Assembly (NCBI RefSeq): GCF_013294115.1
Contig: NZ_JABSNP010000002.1
Coordinates: forward strand, 124,001 to 188,000
DNA: 64,000 bases
Reading direction: 5' to 3'
Origin: Hymenobacter caeli
GTDB lineage: Bacteria; Bacteroidota; Bacteroidia; Cytophagales; Hymenobacteraceae
The notes below the pieces were generated by a model, which saw only the letters and a list, made by a program, of their open reading frames with translations, was not told the DNA's origin and ran no database searches. This document shows, piece by piece, positions 1 to 8,664 of the stretch; positions within the stretch are counted from its first letter, which is position 1; every line of letters starts with the position of its first letter. A program made the translations under genes and the position numbers.

Positions 1-280
1 TCATCGAGTCGAACAAGGCCGAACCCTGGAACAGCATCCCAATTTTGCGCCGGATTTCCTGGCGAATGGCCACCTTGTTGTTGGTGTACACCGTGCCGTC
101 GAAGGTGATGGAGCCGATATCGGGCTTCATCAACCCCACGATGCACTGCAAGAGCACGCTCTTGCCCGTGCCCGAGCCGCCCAGCAACAGGTTGCACTTG
201 CCCGTCTCGAAGGTGCAATCGATGCCTTTAAGCACGGGGTTGCCGTCGAACGATTTCTGGATATTGGATACTTCAATCAT
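1..280 (-). CDS. mlaF: MlaF-type lipid ABC transporter ATPase (partial)
   Basis: ATP-binding subunit of the MlaFE/Ttg2-type transporter that drives phospholipid movement across the envelope. Only about the first 93 residues are present; the gene runs off the left edge. The start reads MIEVSNIQKSF, Walker A (GGSGTGKS) lies at residues 34-41, and the Q-loop region (FQGSALFDSM) ends the fragment. The ATG at 278-280 is the only sensible start before the upstream repeat. It lies downstream of mlaE (371-1102) on the same strand, separated by a 90-base gap filled by a palindromic repeat, so co-transcription is likely. Walker B and the signature motif lie outside the window, so the Mla subfamily is inferred from the neighbour. 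Confidence 0.85.
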   Translation of the reverse strand, partial: MIEVSNIQKSFDGNPVLKGIDCTFETGKCNLLLGGSGTGKSVLLQCIVGLMKPDIGSITFDGTVYTNNKVAIRQEIRRKIGMLFQGSALFDSM

Positions 281-285
281 TTTTT

Positions 286-363
286 TAGCTGTTAGCTTGT
301 AGCTGCTGGCTGTTAGCTTTTGGCCGTTACAATGCTGGCTTTCAACAAATAAAAGCTAATAGC
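286..363. repeat. Palindromic repeat, family D (copy 1)
   Basis: Imperfect inverted repeat built on the word AGCTGTTAGCTT, with left arm 287-320 and right arm near 351-363 (AAAAGCTAATAGC). The same words recur at 20469-20559 inside ispG and at 63816-63881. This copy sits in the mlaE-mlaF junction. Confidence 0.7.
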
Positions 364-370
364 AAACGGC

Positions 371-1102
371 TTAAAGTAAAACGGCGGCCAGCACGAAGTC
401 GGCGATGAGGATGGCGATGATGGAGTTGGTGACGGCGCCGGTGCTGGCCGCGCCCACCTCCAGGGCCCCGCCCGTGGTATTAAACCCTTTGAACGACGAA
501 ATGCCCGCAATCAGAAACGCAAACACCACCGATTTAATCAACGCAAACACGATGTTGTAAGGTACAAAGTCCTCGCGAATGCCTTCGATGAAGTCCTGGG
601 GAGCCATGGCCCCGGTGAGGGTGCCGGCCAGGTAGCCGCCCAGAATGGAGAGCACCATCGCCAGAATGACGAGCAGCGGAAACATGAGGATGGCCGCCAG
701 CATGCGCGGAAATACGAGGTAGGAGGTCGAGTTGATGCCCATTACCTCCAGGGCCGATACCTGCTCGGTGATGCGCATGGTGCCCAGGCCCCCGGCGATG
801 CTGCTGCCCACCTTGCCCGCCAGCACGATGCAGGTGATGGTGGGGGCCAGCTCGAGAATGGTCATCTCGCGCACCATGTAGCCAATGGTGGCCTTCGGAA
901 TGAGCGGATTGGTGAGGTTGTAGGCAATCTGCACGCAGGTTACGGCCCCGATGAAGGCCGACACGATGGCGACGATGAACACCGAATCGACGCCGATGAG
1001 GATGGCTTCGTCGACGGTGCGCTGCCAGAGCACGGCCACCCGTTCGCGCCGGACGAGCATACTTTGCAGGAAAAGGACAAACTTGCCGAAAATGGTAAAC
1101 AT
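371..1102 (-). CDS. mlaE: MlaE-type ABC transporter permease
   Basis: Integral-membrane permease of the MlaE/YrbE family, the channel partner of MlaF in inner-membrane phospholipid transport. The 243 residues match the usual family length of about 240-260. The N-terminal amphipathic part (FTIFGKFVLFLQSM) is followed by several hydrophobic segments. The family hallmark is visible as ELAPTITCIVLAGKVGSSIAGGLGTMR near residues 84-110, with the conserved EVMGINS after it. The gene precedes mlaF in transcription order with a family D repeat between them. The neighbouring SDR gene at 1196 reads the other way from a shared upstream region. Confidence 0.92.
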   Translation of the reverse strand: MFTIFGKFVLFLQSMLVRRERVAVLWQRTVDEAILIGVDSVFIVAIVSAFIGAVTCVQIAYNLTNPLIPKATIGYMVREMTILELAPTITCIVLAGKVGSSIAGGLGTMRITEQVSALEVMGINSTSYLVFPRMLAAILMFPLLVILAMVLSILGGYLAGTLTGAMAPQDFIEGIREDFVPYNIVFALIKSVVFAFLIAGISSFKGFNTTGGALEVGAASTGAVTNSIIAILIADFVLAAVLL

Positions 1103-1195
1103 AGAATCAGTAGAAACGAGGCAGGGGAAGAAAAGAGGGATAAATTGGGCCGGCGAAGCGCTGCCGGACAGCTTACGTATAAATCAGAAAAACGA

Positions 1196-1918
1196 GTGGA
1201 GGCGAACCAAAATTTAGTCGTGGTAACCGGTGGCAGCAAAGGTATTGGGCGGGCGTTGGTGTTGCGCTTCGCCCGGGCCGGCTACGCGGTGGCCACCTGC
1301 GCCCGCTCGGCCCCCGAGCTGGCCGTGCTGGCCACCACCGTGGCGCACCAGGTGCCCGGGGCCGTGGTGCACACGCTGGCCGCCGACCTGGGCGACTTTG
1401 CCGGCTGCGCCGAATTTGCCGCGTTTGTGCTGGCCCAAAAGGGCACGCTGGCCGCCGTGGTGCACAACACCGGGGCCTTCCTGCCCGGCCGCCTGCAAGA
1501 CGAGCCCGCCGACGGCTCGCAGCTGCGCCAGCTGCTGGCCGTGAACCTGCTCAGCGCCTATGACCTCACGCGGGCGCTGCTGCCCACGCTGCTGCGCCAG
1601 GGCAGCGGGCACGTTTTCACCATTTGCTCCACGGCCAGCGTCACGGCCTACCCCACGGGCGGCTCCTACGGCATCGCCAAGCACGCCCTGTACGGCTTCA
1701 CCCGCAACCTGCGCGAGGAGCTGAAGGACCAGGGCATCCGGGTGACGGCCGTGCTGCCCGGGGCCACCCTCACCGCCAGCTGGGCGGGCGTGGACCTGCC
1801 CACCGAGCGCTTCATCCGGCCCGCCGACGTGGCCGAGGCCGTGTTCGGGGCCTTCAGCCTTTCGCCCCAGGCCGTGGTGGAAGAGCTGCTGATTCGGCCC
1901 CAGCTGGGCGATATCTAG
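1196..1918 (+). CDS. SDR-family NAD(P)-dependent oxidoreductase
   Basis: Classical short-chain dehydrogenase/reductase of about 240 residues with an unknown substrate. The Rossmann cofactor motif TGGSKGIG lies at residues 11-18 and the active-site pair YGIAK at about Tyr158/Lys162, preceded by a serine-rich CSTAS strand. The usual NNAG motif reads HNTG here. No ATG fits the family N-terminus. The GTG at 1196 gives MEANQNLVVVTGGS, whereas longer ATG versions start inside mlaE on the other strand. The gene converges on the family 9 glycosyltransferase, with a family B palindrome between them. Confidence 0.85.
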   Translation: MEANQNLVVVTGGSKGIGRALVLRFARAGYAVATCARSAPELAVLATTVAHQVPGAVVHTLAADLGDFAGCAEFAAFVLAQKGTLAAVVHNTGAFLPGRLQDEPADGSQLRQLLAVNLLSAYDLTRALLPTLLRQGSGHVFTICSTASVTAYPTGGSYGIAKHALYGFTRNLREELKDQGIRVTAVLPGATLTASWAGVDLPTERFIRPADVAEAVFGAFSLSPQAVVEELLIRPQLGDI

Positions 1919-1948
1919 CAGCGGTTTTACGAGCGGGGTACGCCGCTT

Positions 1949-2085
1949 CCGCGTGCGCCTCATCCCCTAGCCCCTTCTCCGAAAAGGAGAAGGGGAACTA
2001 GTTTTTAGTCCTAAAAAAACTAGCAGCTAGCGCTAATCCCCCTTCTCCTTTTCGGAGAAGGGGCTAGAGGCTGAGGCGCACGCGG
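1949..2085. repeat. Palindromic repeat, family B (copy 1)
   Basis: Large inverted repeat with arms of roughly 47 bp at 1949-1994 and 2038-2085. Each arm contains its own small hairpin (CCCCTTCTCC/GGAGAAGGGG). It lies between two convergent genes ending at 1918 and 2181 and could act as a two-way terminator. A second copy is at 47722-47888. Confidence 0.85.
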
Positions 2086-2180
2086 AGGGCGACAAGCTCC
2101 AGAATTCAATAGCCCTGGGGGCCGGAAGTGGGGGCGGCGTACCCCGTTGGTGAAGCCGCCGCTAGTAAACTCGCCCCGTC

Positions 2181-3395
2181 TCAGCCAACGTCCAGCAGCT
2201 CGACGGTCGCGGCCAGTACCCGCGCCGTCGTAATCCGCTGGATGGCGGGGTCGTGGGCGGGGGGCGTGAAGTCGCCCCGGGCAAACCGCGCCTCCTGGCT
2301 GGGCGGAAACAGGCAGCGGCAGGGGGCCCGCAGCAGCGCCGGCGGGTAGGGGAAAAACTTGCCGTAGTTCTCGCCCATCAGCAGCACCAGGCAGGGCGTG
2401 CCGGCCTGCGCCGCGAGGTGGGCGGCCACCGTGTCGTTGCTGACCAGCAGCCGGGCCCCGGCCACCAGCGCGGCCAGGCCCGGCAAATCGGTTTGACCGC
2501 AGCGGTTGTCGAGGGGCACGGCCGGGCCGGCCGCCTGCGCGATGCGCCGGGCGTGGGCGCCGTCGGCGGGGCTGCCGGCCAGCACCAGCCGGTAGTGGGG
2601 GCCGTAGCGGGCATGCAGCTCCCGCGCCAGCTCGGCAAACGCGCGGGCGGGCCAGCGCTTCTGCCGGGCGCTGGCCCCCGGGAAGAGCACGATGTAGGGC
2701 GGGGCCGGGGCCGCGGCGGCCGGCCCCGGGGCGGGCAAGCGCAGCGGCGCTGCCCCGCCGGGGGGCTGCGCCGGGCCGGGGTATTCGGACGGGGCAGTGG
2801 CGGCCAGCCAATTCGTAAAAAACTCCTGGTTGCGGTCGTACTCGAACAGCACCGCGCGGGTGCTGGGCAGCAGGTGCGTGTAGCCCGCGTTCAGCGCCGC
2901 AAACCAGGGCCCGGCCTGGTGCGCCCCCTGGCTGGCTACGCGCACCGGGGCCCGCAGGAAGCGGATGAAATTTTCGGCCGCCGGCTCGCGCACGTGCAGC
3001 GGGTAAACCACTTCGCCGAAGCCCCGCCCGCCCAGGCCCCGTAACACCTCCGCCCGGTAGGCCAGGTCCTGGGTGAATCGTCCAAAGTCCACGGGTACGA
3101 TTTCCGCGAAAAGGTCGGCATCCCAGGCCCGGGCCAGGGGGCCCCACAGGGCATTGGCGACGAGCGTGAGGCGCTGCCCCCGGCGGTCCAGCTCCTCGCT
3201 TAGGCGGCGCAGCCAGGGGCGGTACAGGAGGTAATCGCCGATGGAGTCGTTGCGCACCACCAGCACCCGGGCGGTATCGGGCGGGGCCTGGCCGGCCATG
3301 GCCGCCGCGTCGGCCCGGCTCAGGGCCTCCAGCCGGCGCTGGTCCCGGCGGCGGCGGCGAAACTGGCGGAAGCGGGCGAGGAGGGAGCCAATCAT
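2181..3395 (-). CDS. Glycosyltransferase family 9 (heptosyltransferase-like)
   Basis: Transferase of the ADP-heptose:LPS heptosyltransferase type (GT9), 404 residues, expected to act on the cytoplasmic face of the inner membrane in cell-surface glycan assembly. The N-terminal Rossmann half has VLVVRNDSIGDYLLYRPWLR, the family nucleotide-sugar/acceptor strand with the D-x-IGD signature. The C-terminal half has PYIVLFPGASARQKRWP and LLVSNDTVAAHLAAQAGTP, both typical of GT9. The ATG at 3393-3395 was chosen because the longer frame gives arginine/proline-rich non-family sequence. A TAGCTTTG box at 3401-3408 lies just upstream. The Pro/Ala-rich loop between the halves is lineage-typical. Confidence 0.88.
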   Translation of the reverse strand: MIGSLLARFRQFRRRRRDQRRLEALSRADAAAMAGQAPPDTARVLVVRNDSIGDYLLYRPWLRRLSEELDRRGQRLTLVANALWGPLARAWDADLFAEIVPVDFGRFTQDLAYRAEVLRGLGGRGFGEVVYPLHVREPAAENFIRFLRAPVRVASQGAHQAGPWFAALNAGYTHLLPSTRAVLFEYDRNQEFFTNWLAATAPSEYPGPAQPPGGAAPLRLPAPGPAAAAPAPPYIVLFPGASARQKRWPARAFAELARELHARYGPHYRLVLAGSPADGAHARRIAQAAGPAVPLDNRCGQTDLPGLAALVAGARLLVSNDTVAAHLAAQAGTPCLVLLMGENYGKFFPYPPALLRAPCRCLFPPSQEARFARGDFTPPAHDPAIQRITTARVLAATVELLDVG

Positions 3396-3400
3396 GGCCG

Positions 3401-3408
3401 CAAAGCTA
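3401..3408 (-). promoter_or_regulatory. Possible -7 promoter box of the GT9 gene
   Basis: Minus-strand TAGCTTTG matches the Bacteroidota -7 consensus TAnnTTTG and ends five bases before the ATG at 3395. No clear -33 element was seen at the expected distance, so support is weak. Confidence 0.35.
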
Positions 3409-3450
3409 GGGGATGGGCTGTGCCCCCTTTTCGCTGCCCGCCTAGCAATG

Positions 3451-4236
3451 CTACTCGGCGTAGGCCTGGCCCGCGCCGGTGCGCTTGATGTCCAGGGCCG
3501 CGGGCGAGCCGCTGTAATACACGTTGCCCGTGCCGCCGATGACGCACCCCACGATGTCGGAAGCCCGCACGTGCACGTCGCCGAGGGAGCGGGGCCCCGT
3601 GGTGAAGTACGCCCGCCGGGCGGTGAGGCCCTGGGCAAACATCCGCCCCGAGCCGCCCAGCGAGAAGTTCAATTCCTCGGTGGTGCCGCGCAGCGTCACG
3701 TCGCCCAGCCCGAATTGCTCCACGTACACCTGCCGGGCCCGCGGCTGCATGTCGTAGTCGCCGGCCCCGGAGAGGTGATAAAAAACGGTGTCCTGCCGAA
3801 ACTCGCCCACCGTGCTGATGTTGCCCGGGCCCGTCAGGAACAGGTTGAGCAGGCGCGGTACGTGCAGCGTCACCACCCGGGGCGTGTCGTAGCTGCGCAC
3901 CCAGTTGCAGGTGCTGGAGTTGGAGATTTGGAGGGTGGGACCCACGCGGGTAAAGTCGATGTCGTCGATGAGGTGCGCACCGGCCGTGACCTCGGCGTAG
4001 GTGGCCGTGTCCTGCACCAGGCGCAGGTCCACGTTGTCGTACATCCTCACCGTGGCGAGGCCCCGGGCCACGGCCCGCCGCTGCGTCACGATGGCGCCCG
4101 TGCTCTTGAGGCAGTCGGTGCCGTGGCCGGGGCTGCAGGCCGCCAGGGCGGCGGCCAGCAGGGCGGCCCCGGCCGCCCGGGCCCGCGCGTAGCGGCCGGT
4201 GCCGTTACTTTGTGGGCCGGTGCGCTTAGTAAACAT
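3451..4236 (-). CDS. DUF2807 (GIN-domain) lipoprotein
   Basis: Secreted protein of 261 residues with the DUF2807 beta-helix repeat found widely in Bacteroidota; the function is not known. The N-terminus has a basic region, a hydrophobic Ala/Leu stretch and a lipobox-like LAAC near residue 33, which suggests a lipoprotein. After it come repeated short strands with alternating Gly/Asn, such as SGAGDYDM, LGDVTLRG and GGSGRMFA, the pattern expected of this fold. The ATG at 4234-4236 is preferred over the ATG at 4249-4251, because a promoter box at 4258-4265 would place the RNA start near the latter. It is divergent from the SDR at 4270. Confidence 0.8.
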   Translation of the reverse strand: MFTKRTGPQSNGTGRYARARAAGAALLAAALAACSPGHGTDCLKSTGAIVTQRRAVARGLATVRMYDNVDLRLVQDTATYAEVTAGAHLIDDIDFTRVGPTLQISNSSTCNWVRSYDTPRVVTLHVPRLLNLFLTGPGNISTVGEFRQDTVFYHLSGAGDYDMQPRARQVYVEQFGLGDVTLRGTTEELNFSLGGSGRMFAQGLTARRAYFTTGPRSLGDVHVRASDIVGCVIGGTGNVYYSGSPAALDIKRTGAGQAYAE

Positions 4237-4257
4237 CGGGAACCGCTGCATTTCTTT

Positions 4258-4287
4258 CAAAGGTAAACAATGGATTTGACCGGCAAA
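4258..4287 (-). promoter_or_regulatory. Promoter of the DUF2807 gene
   Basis: On the minus strand, TTTG (4284-4287) is followed after 18 bases by TACCTTTG (4258-4265), a close match to the Bacteroidota -33/-7 promoter. It overlaps the first codons of the divergent SDR gene. Confidence 0.55.
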
Positions 4288-4968
4288 GTGGCCATCGTGA
4301 CGGGGCCCGCCAAAGGTATTGGCCGCGCCACCGCCGAGGCGCTGCTGCGAAAAGGGGCCGTAGTGGCCGGCTGGGGCCGCACCGCGCCCGAAGGCCTGGA
4401 CCACGAGCGGTTTCAGTTCTTTGAATGCGACGTGCGCGACGAGCATGACGTGGCCGAGGCTTTCACCAATACCCAGCGCGAGCTGGGCCCCGAAATCCAC
4501 GTGTTGGTGAACAACGCCGGCGTGGGCGTGATGGGCGACGTGGACGGCTTCGACAGCGCCGACTGGCAGTTGATGTTCGAAACGAACGTGAACGGGCCGT
4601 TTTTCTGCACCCGGGCCGTGCTGCCGCAAATGAAAAAGCAGCAGGCCGGCCACATCGTCAACGTGGCCTCGCTGGCCGGCACGGTGGGCACCGAAGGCAT
4701 GGCCGGCTACTGCGCCACCAAGTACGCGCTGCGGGGCTTCTCCGACGCGCTATTTAAGGAGCTGCGGCCCGACGGCATCCGCGTGACCTGCGTCCTGCCC
4801 GGCTCGGTCGAGACTAACTTCAACGGCGGCCAGCCCGGGGCCCAGACCAACCCCCACAAGATGCAGCCCGGCGACATTGCCGCCGCCATTGTGCACGCCC
4901 TGGAAGCCTCCGCGGCCATCATGGTGTCGGAAATTCAGCTGCGGCCGGCACAGGTGAAGAAAAAGTAG
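4270..4968 (+). CDS. SDR-family oxidoreductase
   Basis: Classical short-chain dehydrogenase of 232 residues with an unknown substrate. Cofactor motif TGPAKGIG lies at residues 11-18, NNAG near 81-84, the catalytic serine region NVASLAG before the active-site YCATK, and Tyr147/Lys151. The C-terminus shows PGSVETNFN, the usual loop after the active site. It starts at the ATG at 4270, giving MDLTGKVAIVTG, the standard SDR opening. A family C repeat separates it from gldA. It is not closely similar to the SDR at 1196 outside the family motifs. Confidence 0.9.
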   Translation: MDLTGKVAIVTGPAKGIGRATAEALLRKGAVVAGWGRTAPEGLDHERFQFFECDVRDEHDVAEAFTNTQRELGPEIHVLVNNAGVGVMGDVDGFDSADWQLMFETNVNGPFFCTRAVLPQMKKQQAGHIVNVASLAGTVGTEGMAGYCATKYALRGFSDALFKELRPDGIRVTCVLPGSVETNFNGGQPGAQTNPHKMQPGDIAAAIVHALEASAAIMVSEIQLRPAQVKKK

Positions 4969-4975
4969 GCGCCAC

Positions 4976-5066
4976 GTTAGTTGTCAGTTGCTCGTTGTCG
5001 GTTGTCAGAATGTGCTGTCGGCAATTAAAGCGAACGAACAACTGACAACGAACAACTGACAACTAA
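4976..5066. repeat. Palindromic repeat, family C (copy 1)
   Basis: Inverted repeat made of iterated GTTGTCAGTT/AACTGACAAC words. The left arm is about 4976-5006 and the right arm about 5036-5064. It ends immediately before the gldA start codon at 5068. A second copy is at 27656-27773. Confidence 0.75.
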
Positions 5067-5067
5067 A

Positions 5068-5976
5068 ATGGTAGAAATTGAACACCTGACCAAAACCTAC
5101 GGCACCCAAAACGCCGTGGACGACATCAGCTTTACGGCGGGCAAGGGCGAAATCGTGGGCTTCCTGGGGCCCAACGGCGCGGGCAAGAGTACGACCATGA
5201 AAATCGCCACCGGCTACCTGCCGCCCAGCGCCGGCACCGTGCGCGTGGCCGGCCACGACGTGCAAACCGAGAGCCTGGCCGTGCGCCGTGAGGTGGGCTA
5301 CCTGCCCGAGCACAACCCGCTCTACCTCGACATGTACGTGCACGAGTACCTCGAATTCATCGGGGCCGTGCACGGGCTGCGGGGCCCCGGCCTGCGCAAC
5401 CGCGTGGCCGAGCTGGTGCGCCGCGTGGGCCTGAGCCGCGAGCAGAACAAGCAAATCGGGGCCCTGAGCAAGGGGTACCGCCAGCGTGTGGGCCTCGCTC
5501 AGGCGCTGCTGCACGACCCCAGCGTGCTCATCCTCGACGAGCCCACCACCGGCCTCGACCCCAACCAGATTCAGGAAATCCGGGAGCTGATTCGGGAAGT
5601 GGGCCACGACAAAACGGTGATTTTCAGCACTCACATCCTGCCCGAAGTCACGGCCCTGTGTTCGCGCGTCATCATCATTAGCCGCGGCAAGCTGGTGGCC
5701 GACAGCCCGGTGGCCGAGCTGGCCGCCCGCGCCGCCGGCGAAACCGTGGTTCGCGCCGAGTTCGAGGGCCCCGTGGACACCGCCCGCCTGGCCCAGCTGC
5801 CCGGCGTGCGCGGCGTAGAAGCGGGCCCCGGCGGCACCGTCAGCCTGCGCAGCGCCCCCGGCACCGATTTGCGCGGCGCTATTTCGCGCCTCGCTGCCCA
5901 GGAAGGCTGGGTGCTGCTGGGGCTCCGCCAGGAGCAGCAGTCGCTGGAGGCGGTGTTTGGGGAATTGACAAAGTAG
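5068..5976 (+). CDS. gldA: Gliding-motility-type ABC transporter ATPase GldA
   Basis: ATPase of the GldA/GldF/GldG exporter, needed for gliding in Flavobacterium johnsoniae; its substrate is unsettled. In 302 residues, Walker A (GPNGAGKS) is at 34-41, the signature LSKGYRQRV near 133, Walker B VLILDEPTTGLDP near 153-165, and the switch histidine STHILPE near 190. The C-terminal third has no nucleotide-binding motifs, as in the GldA family. The identity rests on the family-typical sequence and on gldF and gldG directly downstream. In F. johnsoniae gldA lies apart from gldFG; here the three are consecutive, separated only by a family A repeat. Confidence 0.92.
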   Translation: MVEIEHLTKTYGTQNAVDDISFTAGKGEIVGFLGPNGAGKSTTMKIATGYLPPSAGTVRVAGHDVQTESLAVRREVGYLPEHNPLYLDMYVHEYLEFIGAVHGLRGPGLRNRVAELVRRVGLSREQNKQIGALSKGYRQRVGLAQALLHDPSVLILDEPTTGLDPNQIQEIRELIREVGHDKTVIFSTHILPEVTALCSRVIIISRGKLVADSPVAELAARAAGETVVRAEFEGPVDTARLAQLPGVRGVEAGPGGTVSLRSAPGTDLRGAISRLAAQEGWVLLGLRQEQQSLEAVFGELTK

Positions 5977-5998
5977 AACGAATTAAAAAATACAAGGT

Positions 5999-6087
5999 CG
6001 TCATGCTGAGCGCAGCCGAAGCATCTCTCCCACTGACTAATTATTTACTGCCGCGGGAGAGATGCTTCGGCTGCGCTCAGCATGACG
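5999..6087. repeat. Palindromic repeat, family A (copy 1)
   Basis: Perfect 33-bp inverted repeat with arms 5999-6031 and 6055-6087. The outer end is CGTCATGCTGAGCGCAGCC, with a 23-base AT-rich loop. It lies in the gldA-gldF junction. Related copies are at 49470-49573, 51013-51125 and 57069-57165, with a half copy at 56684-56711. Confidence 0.9.
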
Positions 6088-6119
6088 GCTTAAATGCCAT
6101 GACGTTCTGAATAAAATAA

Positions 6120-6845
6120 ATGCTAACAATCCTTAACAAAGAATTCAACGCCTTCCTGAACTCCGCCGTCGCCTACGTGGTGCTGGGGGTGTTTCTGGTG
6201 GCAACGGGCCTGTTCGTATGGGTATTTCCCGACAGCAGCGTGCTAGATTACGGGTTTGCCGATTTGCAGACGCTGTTCTCGCTGGCCCCCTGGCTGTTTC
6301 TATTCCTGATTCCGGCCATCACCATGCGCACCTTCGCGGAGGAGAAGAAGGCCGGCACCATCGAGCTGCTGCTCACGCGCCCGCTGACGGATGGGCAGAT
6401 TATCGGTGGTAAGTACCTGGCTTGCTTGCTGCTGGCGCTGCTGGCGCTGGTGCCCACGCTGCTCTACTACTTCTCGGTGTACCGGCTGGGCAGCCCCCCC
6501 GGCAACATCGACTCGGCGGCCACGGTGGGCTCGTACCTGGGGCTGGCGCTGCTGGCGGCGGTGTTTGCGGCCATCGGCATTCTGGCTTCGGCGCTCACGC
6601 GCGACCAGATTATTGCCTTCCTGGTGGCCGTGGTGGGGTGCTTTCTGCTGTACTCGGGCTTCGATTCGCTGGCCTCGGTGCTCGACGGCAGCGCGGCCTA
6701 TTATGTGAGTCAGCTCGGCATCGCGGCCCACTACCGCGACCTGAGCAAGGGCCTGGTGGACTCGCGCGACGTGGTGTATTTCTTGAGTGTGGTGGCCGTG
6801 GCGCTGCAAGCCACGCGGTTGGTTTTGCGCAGCCGCACCTGGTAA
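6120..6845 (+). CDS. gldF: Gliding-motility-type ABC transporter permease GldF
   Basis: ABC-2 type permease of 241 residues, the membrane channel partner of GldA. It opens with MLTILNKEFNAFLNSAVAYVV, the typical GldF N-terminus. About six hydrophobic segments follow, and the conserved cytoplasmic MRTFAEEKKAGTIELLLTRPLTD loop seen in ABC-2 permeases lies near residues 68-92. The stop codon at 6843-6845 is directly followed by the gldG ATG at 6846, which implies tight translational coupling. Motility itself cannot be inferred, as many non-motile relatives carry these genes. Confidence 0.92.
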   Translation: MLTILNKEFNAFLNSAVAYVVLGVFLVATGLFVWVFPDSSVLDYGFADLQTLFSLAPWLFLFLIPAITMRTFAEEKKAGTIELLLTRPLTDGQIIGGKYLACLLLALLALVPTLLYYFSVYRLGSPPGNIDSAATVGSYLGLALLAAVFAAIGILASALTRDQIIAFLVAVVGCFLLYSGFDSLASVLDGSAAYYVSQLGIAAHYRDLSKGLVDSRDVVYFLSVVAVALQATRLVLRSRTW

Positions 6846-8582
6846 ATGGAAACGACGATTCACGACACCCCGCCCGCCGCGCCCACGCCCGCCGCCTCGC
6901 GCAAACGGGCCGACTGGCTGCGCTTCGCCGCCGTGCTGGGGGCCCTGCTGCTGCTCAACTTCATCGGCCAGCGCCTGTTTTTTCGCCTCGACCTGACCGA
7001 GGAAAAACGCTACACGATGGCCCCGGCCACCAAGCAGCTGCTCTCGGATTTGAAGCAGCCGGCCACCATCACCGTGTACCTCACCGGCGACTTCCCGCCG
7101 GCCTTCCGCCGCCTTGAGCAGGGGGTGCGCGAAACCCTGAACGAGTTCAAAGTGTACGGTGGTGCCAACCTGAACTACATTTTCATCGACCCCAGCGCGG
7201 CCAGCACCGAGGCCAACCGCAACAAGTTTTACCAGCTGCTCTTCAAAAAAGGCCTGAAACCCACCAATCTGGGGGCCACCGAAAACGGCAAGCGGGTGGA
7301 GAAAATCATCTTTCCCTGGGCCGTGGTGGACGTGGGCGGCCGTACCAAAAACGTGCTGCTGCTGCGCGGCAGCCAAACCGCCTCGCCCGAGGTGCGCCTC
7401 AACCAAAGCCTGGAGGGCCTGGAGTACGAGCTGGCCAGCACCATCCGCAACCTTACGCCCGGCCGCCGCAAGCGCATCGGCGTGGTGGAAGGCCACGGCG
7501 AGCTGACCAATACCGAGGCCGGCGACATGCTGGGGGCCTGGCAGCAGCAGTACGACGTGTACCGCGTAACCTTGGGCCAGGTGCCCGACTTGCGGTCCCT
7601 CGACGCCATCGTGGTGGCCCAGCCCAAGCAGCCCTACTCCGAAACCGAGAAGTTCAAGCTCGACCAGTTCATCACCCAAGGCGGGCGGGCGCTGTTTTTC
7701 GTCGATGCCCTGCGCGTGGACCTCGACAGCGTGAGCCGCAACGGGGCCTCGCTGGCCACGCCGTATAATTTGAACTTGGACGACTTGTTCTTCAAATACG
7801 GCCTGCGGCTGAACCCAAACCTGGTGCTGGACCTCAACTCTGGCCAGATTCCGCTGGTGACGGGCATGGAGGGCAACAAGCCCAAAATCGAGCCCATGCC
7901 CTGGCAGCTCTACCCGCTGGTCAACAAGTTTAGCCCGCACCCCATCACCCGCAACCTCGACGCGGTGTACCTCAAGTTTGCCGGCAACCTGGACACGGTG
8001 AAGGCCGTGGGCGTGCGCAAAACGGCCCTCATGACCACCTCGCGCTACACCCGCGTGCTGCCCGCGCCGGTGCCCATCAATTTCAACGACGCCCGCCTGG
8101 AGCCCAACCCCAAGCTGTTCCAGAAGGGGTTCCAGCCGGTGGCCTACTTGCTCGAAGGGCAGTTTCAGTCGCTGTTTGCCAACCGCACCCGGCCGGGCAC
8201 CATGCAGTTTCAGCCCGAGAAAAACCCGCAGGCCCGGCCCAGCAAAATCCTGGTTATTTCCGACGGCGACTTCATCCGCAGCGAAATCGACCAGAAAACC
8301 GGCCGCCCCTTCCGCCTGGGCTTCGACCGCCTCGCCAACACCGAGTTTGCCAACCGCGAGCTGGTGCTCAACGCCACCGACTACCTGCTCGACGACACCG
8401 GCCTGATTTCCGTGCGCGGCAAGCAAATTACCCTGCGCCCCCTCGACAAAGTGCGCCTCGCCGAGGAGCGCCGCCGCTGGCAGTTCCTCAACCTGGGGGC
8501 CCCGCTGGTGCTGCTGGGCCTGTTCGGGGCCGTGCGGGCCTGGCGGCGCAAGCGGCGGTACGCGAGTTTTGCGGCGGCGTAA
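6846..8582 (+). CDS. gldG: Gliding-motility-associated ABC transporter substrate-binding protein GldG
   Basis: Auxiliary membrane-anchored component of the GldAFG transporter, 578 residues. A transmembrane segment lies at about residues 24-42 (FAAVLGALLLLNFIG), followed by the conserved periplasmic LTEEKRYTMAPATKQLL region. The large GldG/ABC-type-uncharacterised domain covers most of the protein, and a second hydrophobic anchor near residues 546-565 is followed by a basic tail. The family is usually 550-620 residues, so this is full length. It abuts gldF without a gap, and a 24-bp perfect hairpin follows at 8609-8661. Confidence 0.92.
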   Translation: METTIHDTPPAAPTPAASRKRADWLRFAAVLGALLLLNFIGQRLFFRLDLTEEKRYTMAPATKQLLSDLKQPATITVYLTGDFPPAFRRLEQGVRETLNEFKVYGGANLNYIFIDPSAASTEANRNKFYQLLFKKGLKPTNLGATENGKRVEKIIFPWAVVDVGGRTKNVLLLRGSQTASPEVRLNQSLEGLEYELASTIRNLTPGRRKRIGVVEGHGELTNTEAGDMLGAWQQQYDVYRVTLGQVPDLRSLDAIVVAQPKQPYSETEKFKLDQFITQGGRALFFVDALRVDLDSVSRNGASLATPYNLNLDDLFFKYGLRLNPNLVLDLNSGQIPLVTGMEGNKPKIEPMPWQLYPLVNKFSPHPITRNLDAVYLKFAGNLDTVKAVGVRKTALMTTSRYTRVLPAPVPINFNDARLEPNPKLFQKGFQPVAYLLEGQFQSLFANRTRPGTMQFQPEKNPQARPSKILVISDGDFIRSEIDQKTGRPFRLGFDRLANTEFANRELVLNATDYLLDDTGLISVRGKQITLRPLDKVRLAEERRRWQFLNLGAPLVLLGLFGAVRAWRRKRRYASFAAA

Positions 8583-8608
8583 TGTGCTAAACGAAAGCCG
8601 TTTGAAAT

Positions 8609-8661
8609 GTTTATTGCACAAGAACGGCGCTTTAGTTAAGCGCCGTTCTTGTGCAATAAAC
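8609..8661. terminator. Perfect 24-bp hairpin between gldG and a toxin gene
   Basis: Arms 8609-8632 and 8638-8661 pair perfectly around a 5-base loop. It lies between the convergent gldG stop (8582) and the toxin stop (8665), so a two-way terminator is the simplest reading. It lacks a long T-run. Confidence 0.65.
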
Positions 8662-8664
8662 GCG

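Noticed and set aside
6300..8621. A 773-residue open frame on the minus strand opposite gldF/gldG
   Set aside because: It is Gln/Val/Gly/His-rich without domain pattern. Such frames arise opposite GC-rich genes with strong third-position bias; gldFG are clearly real.
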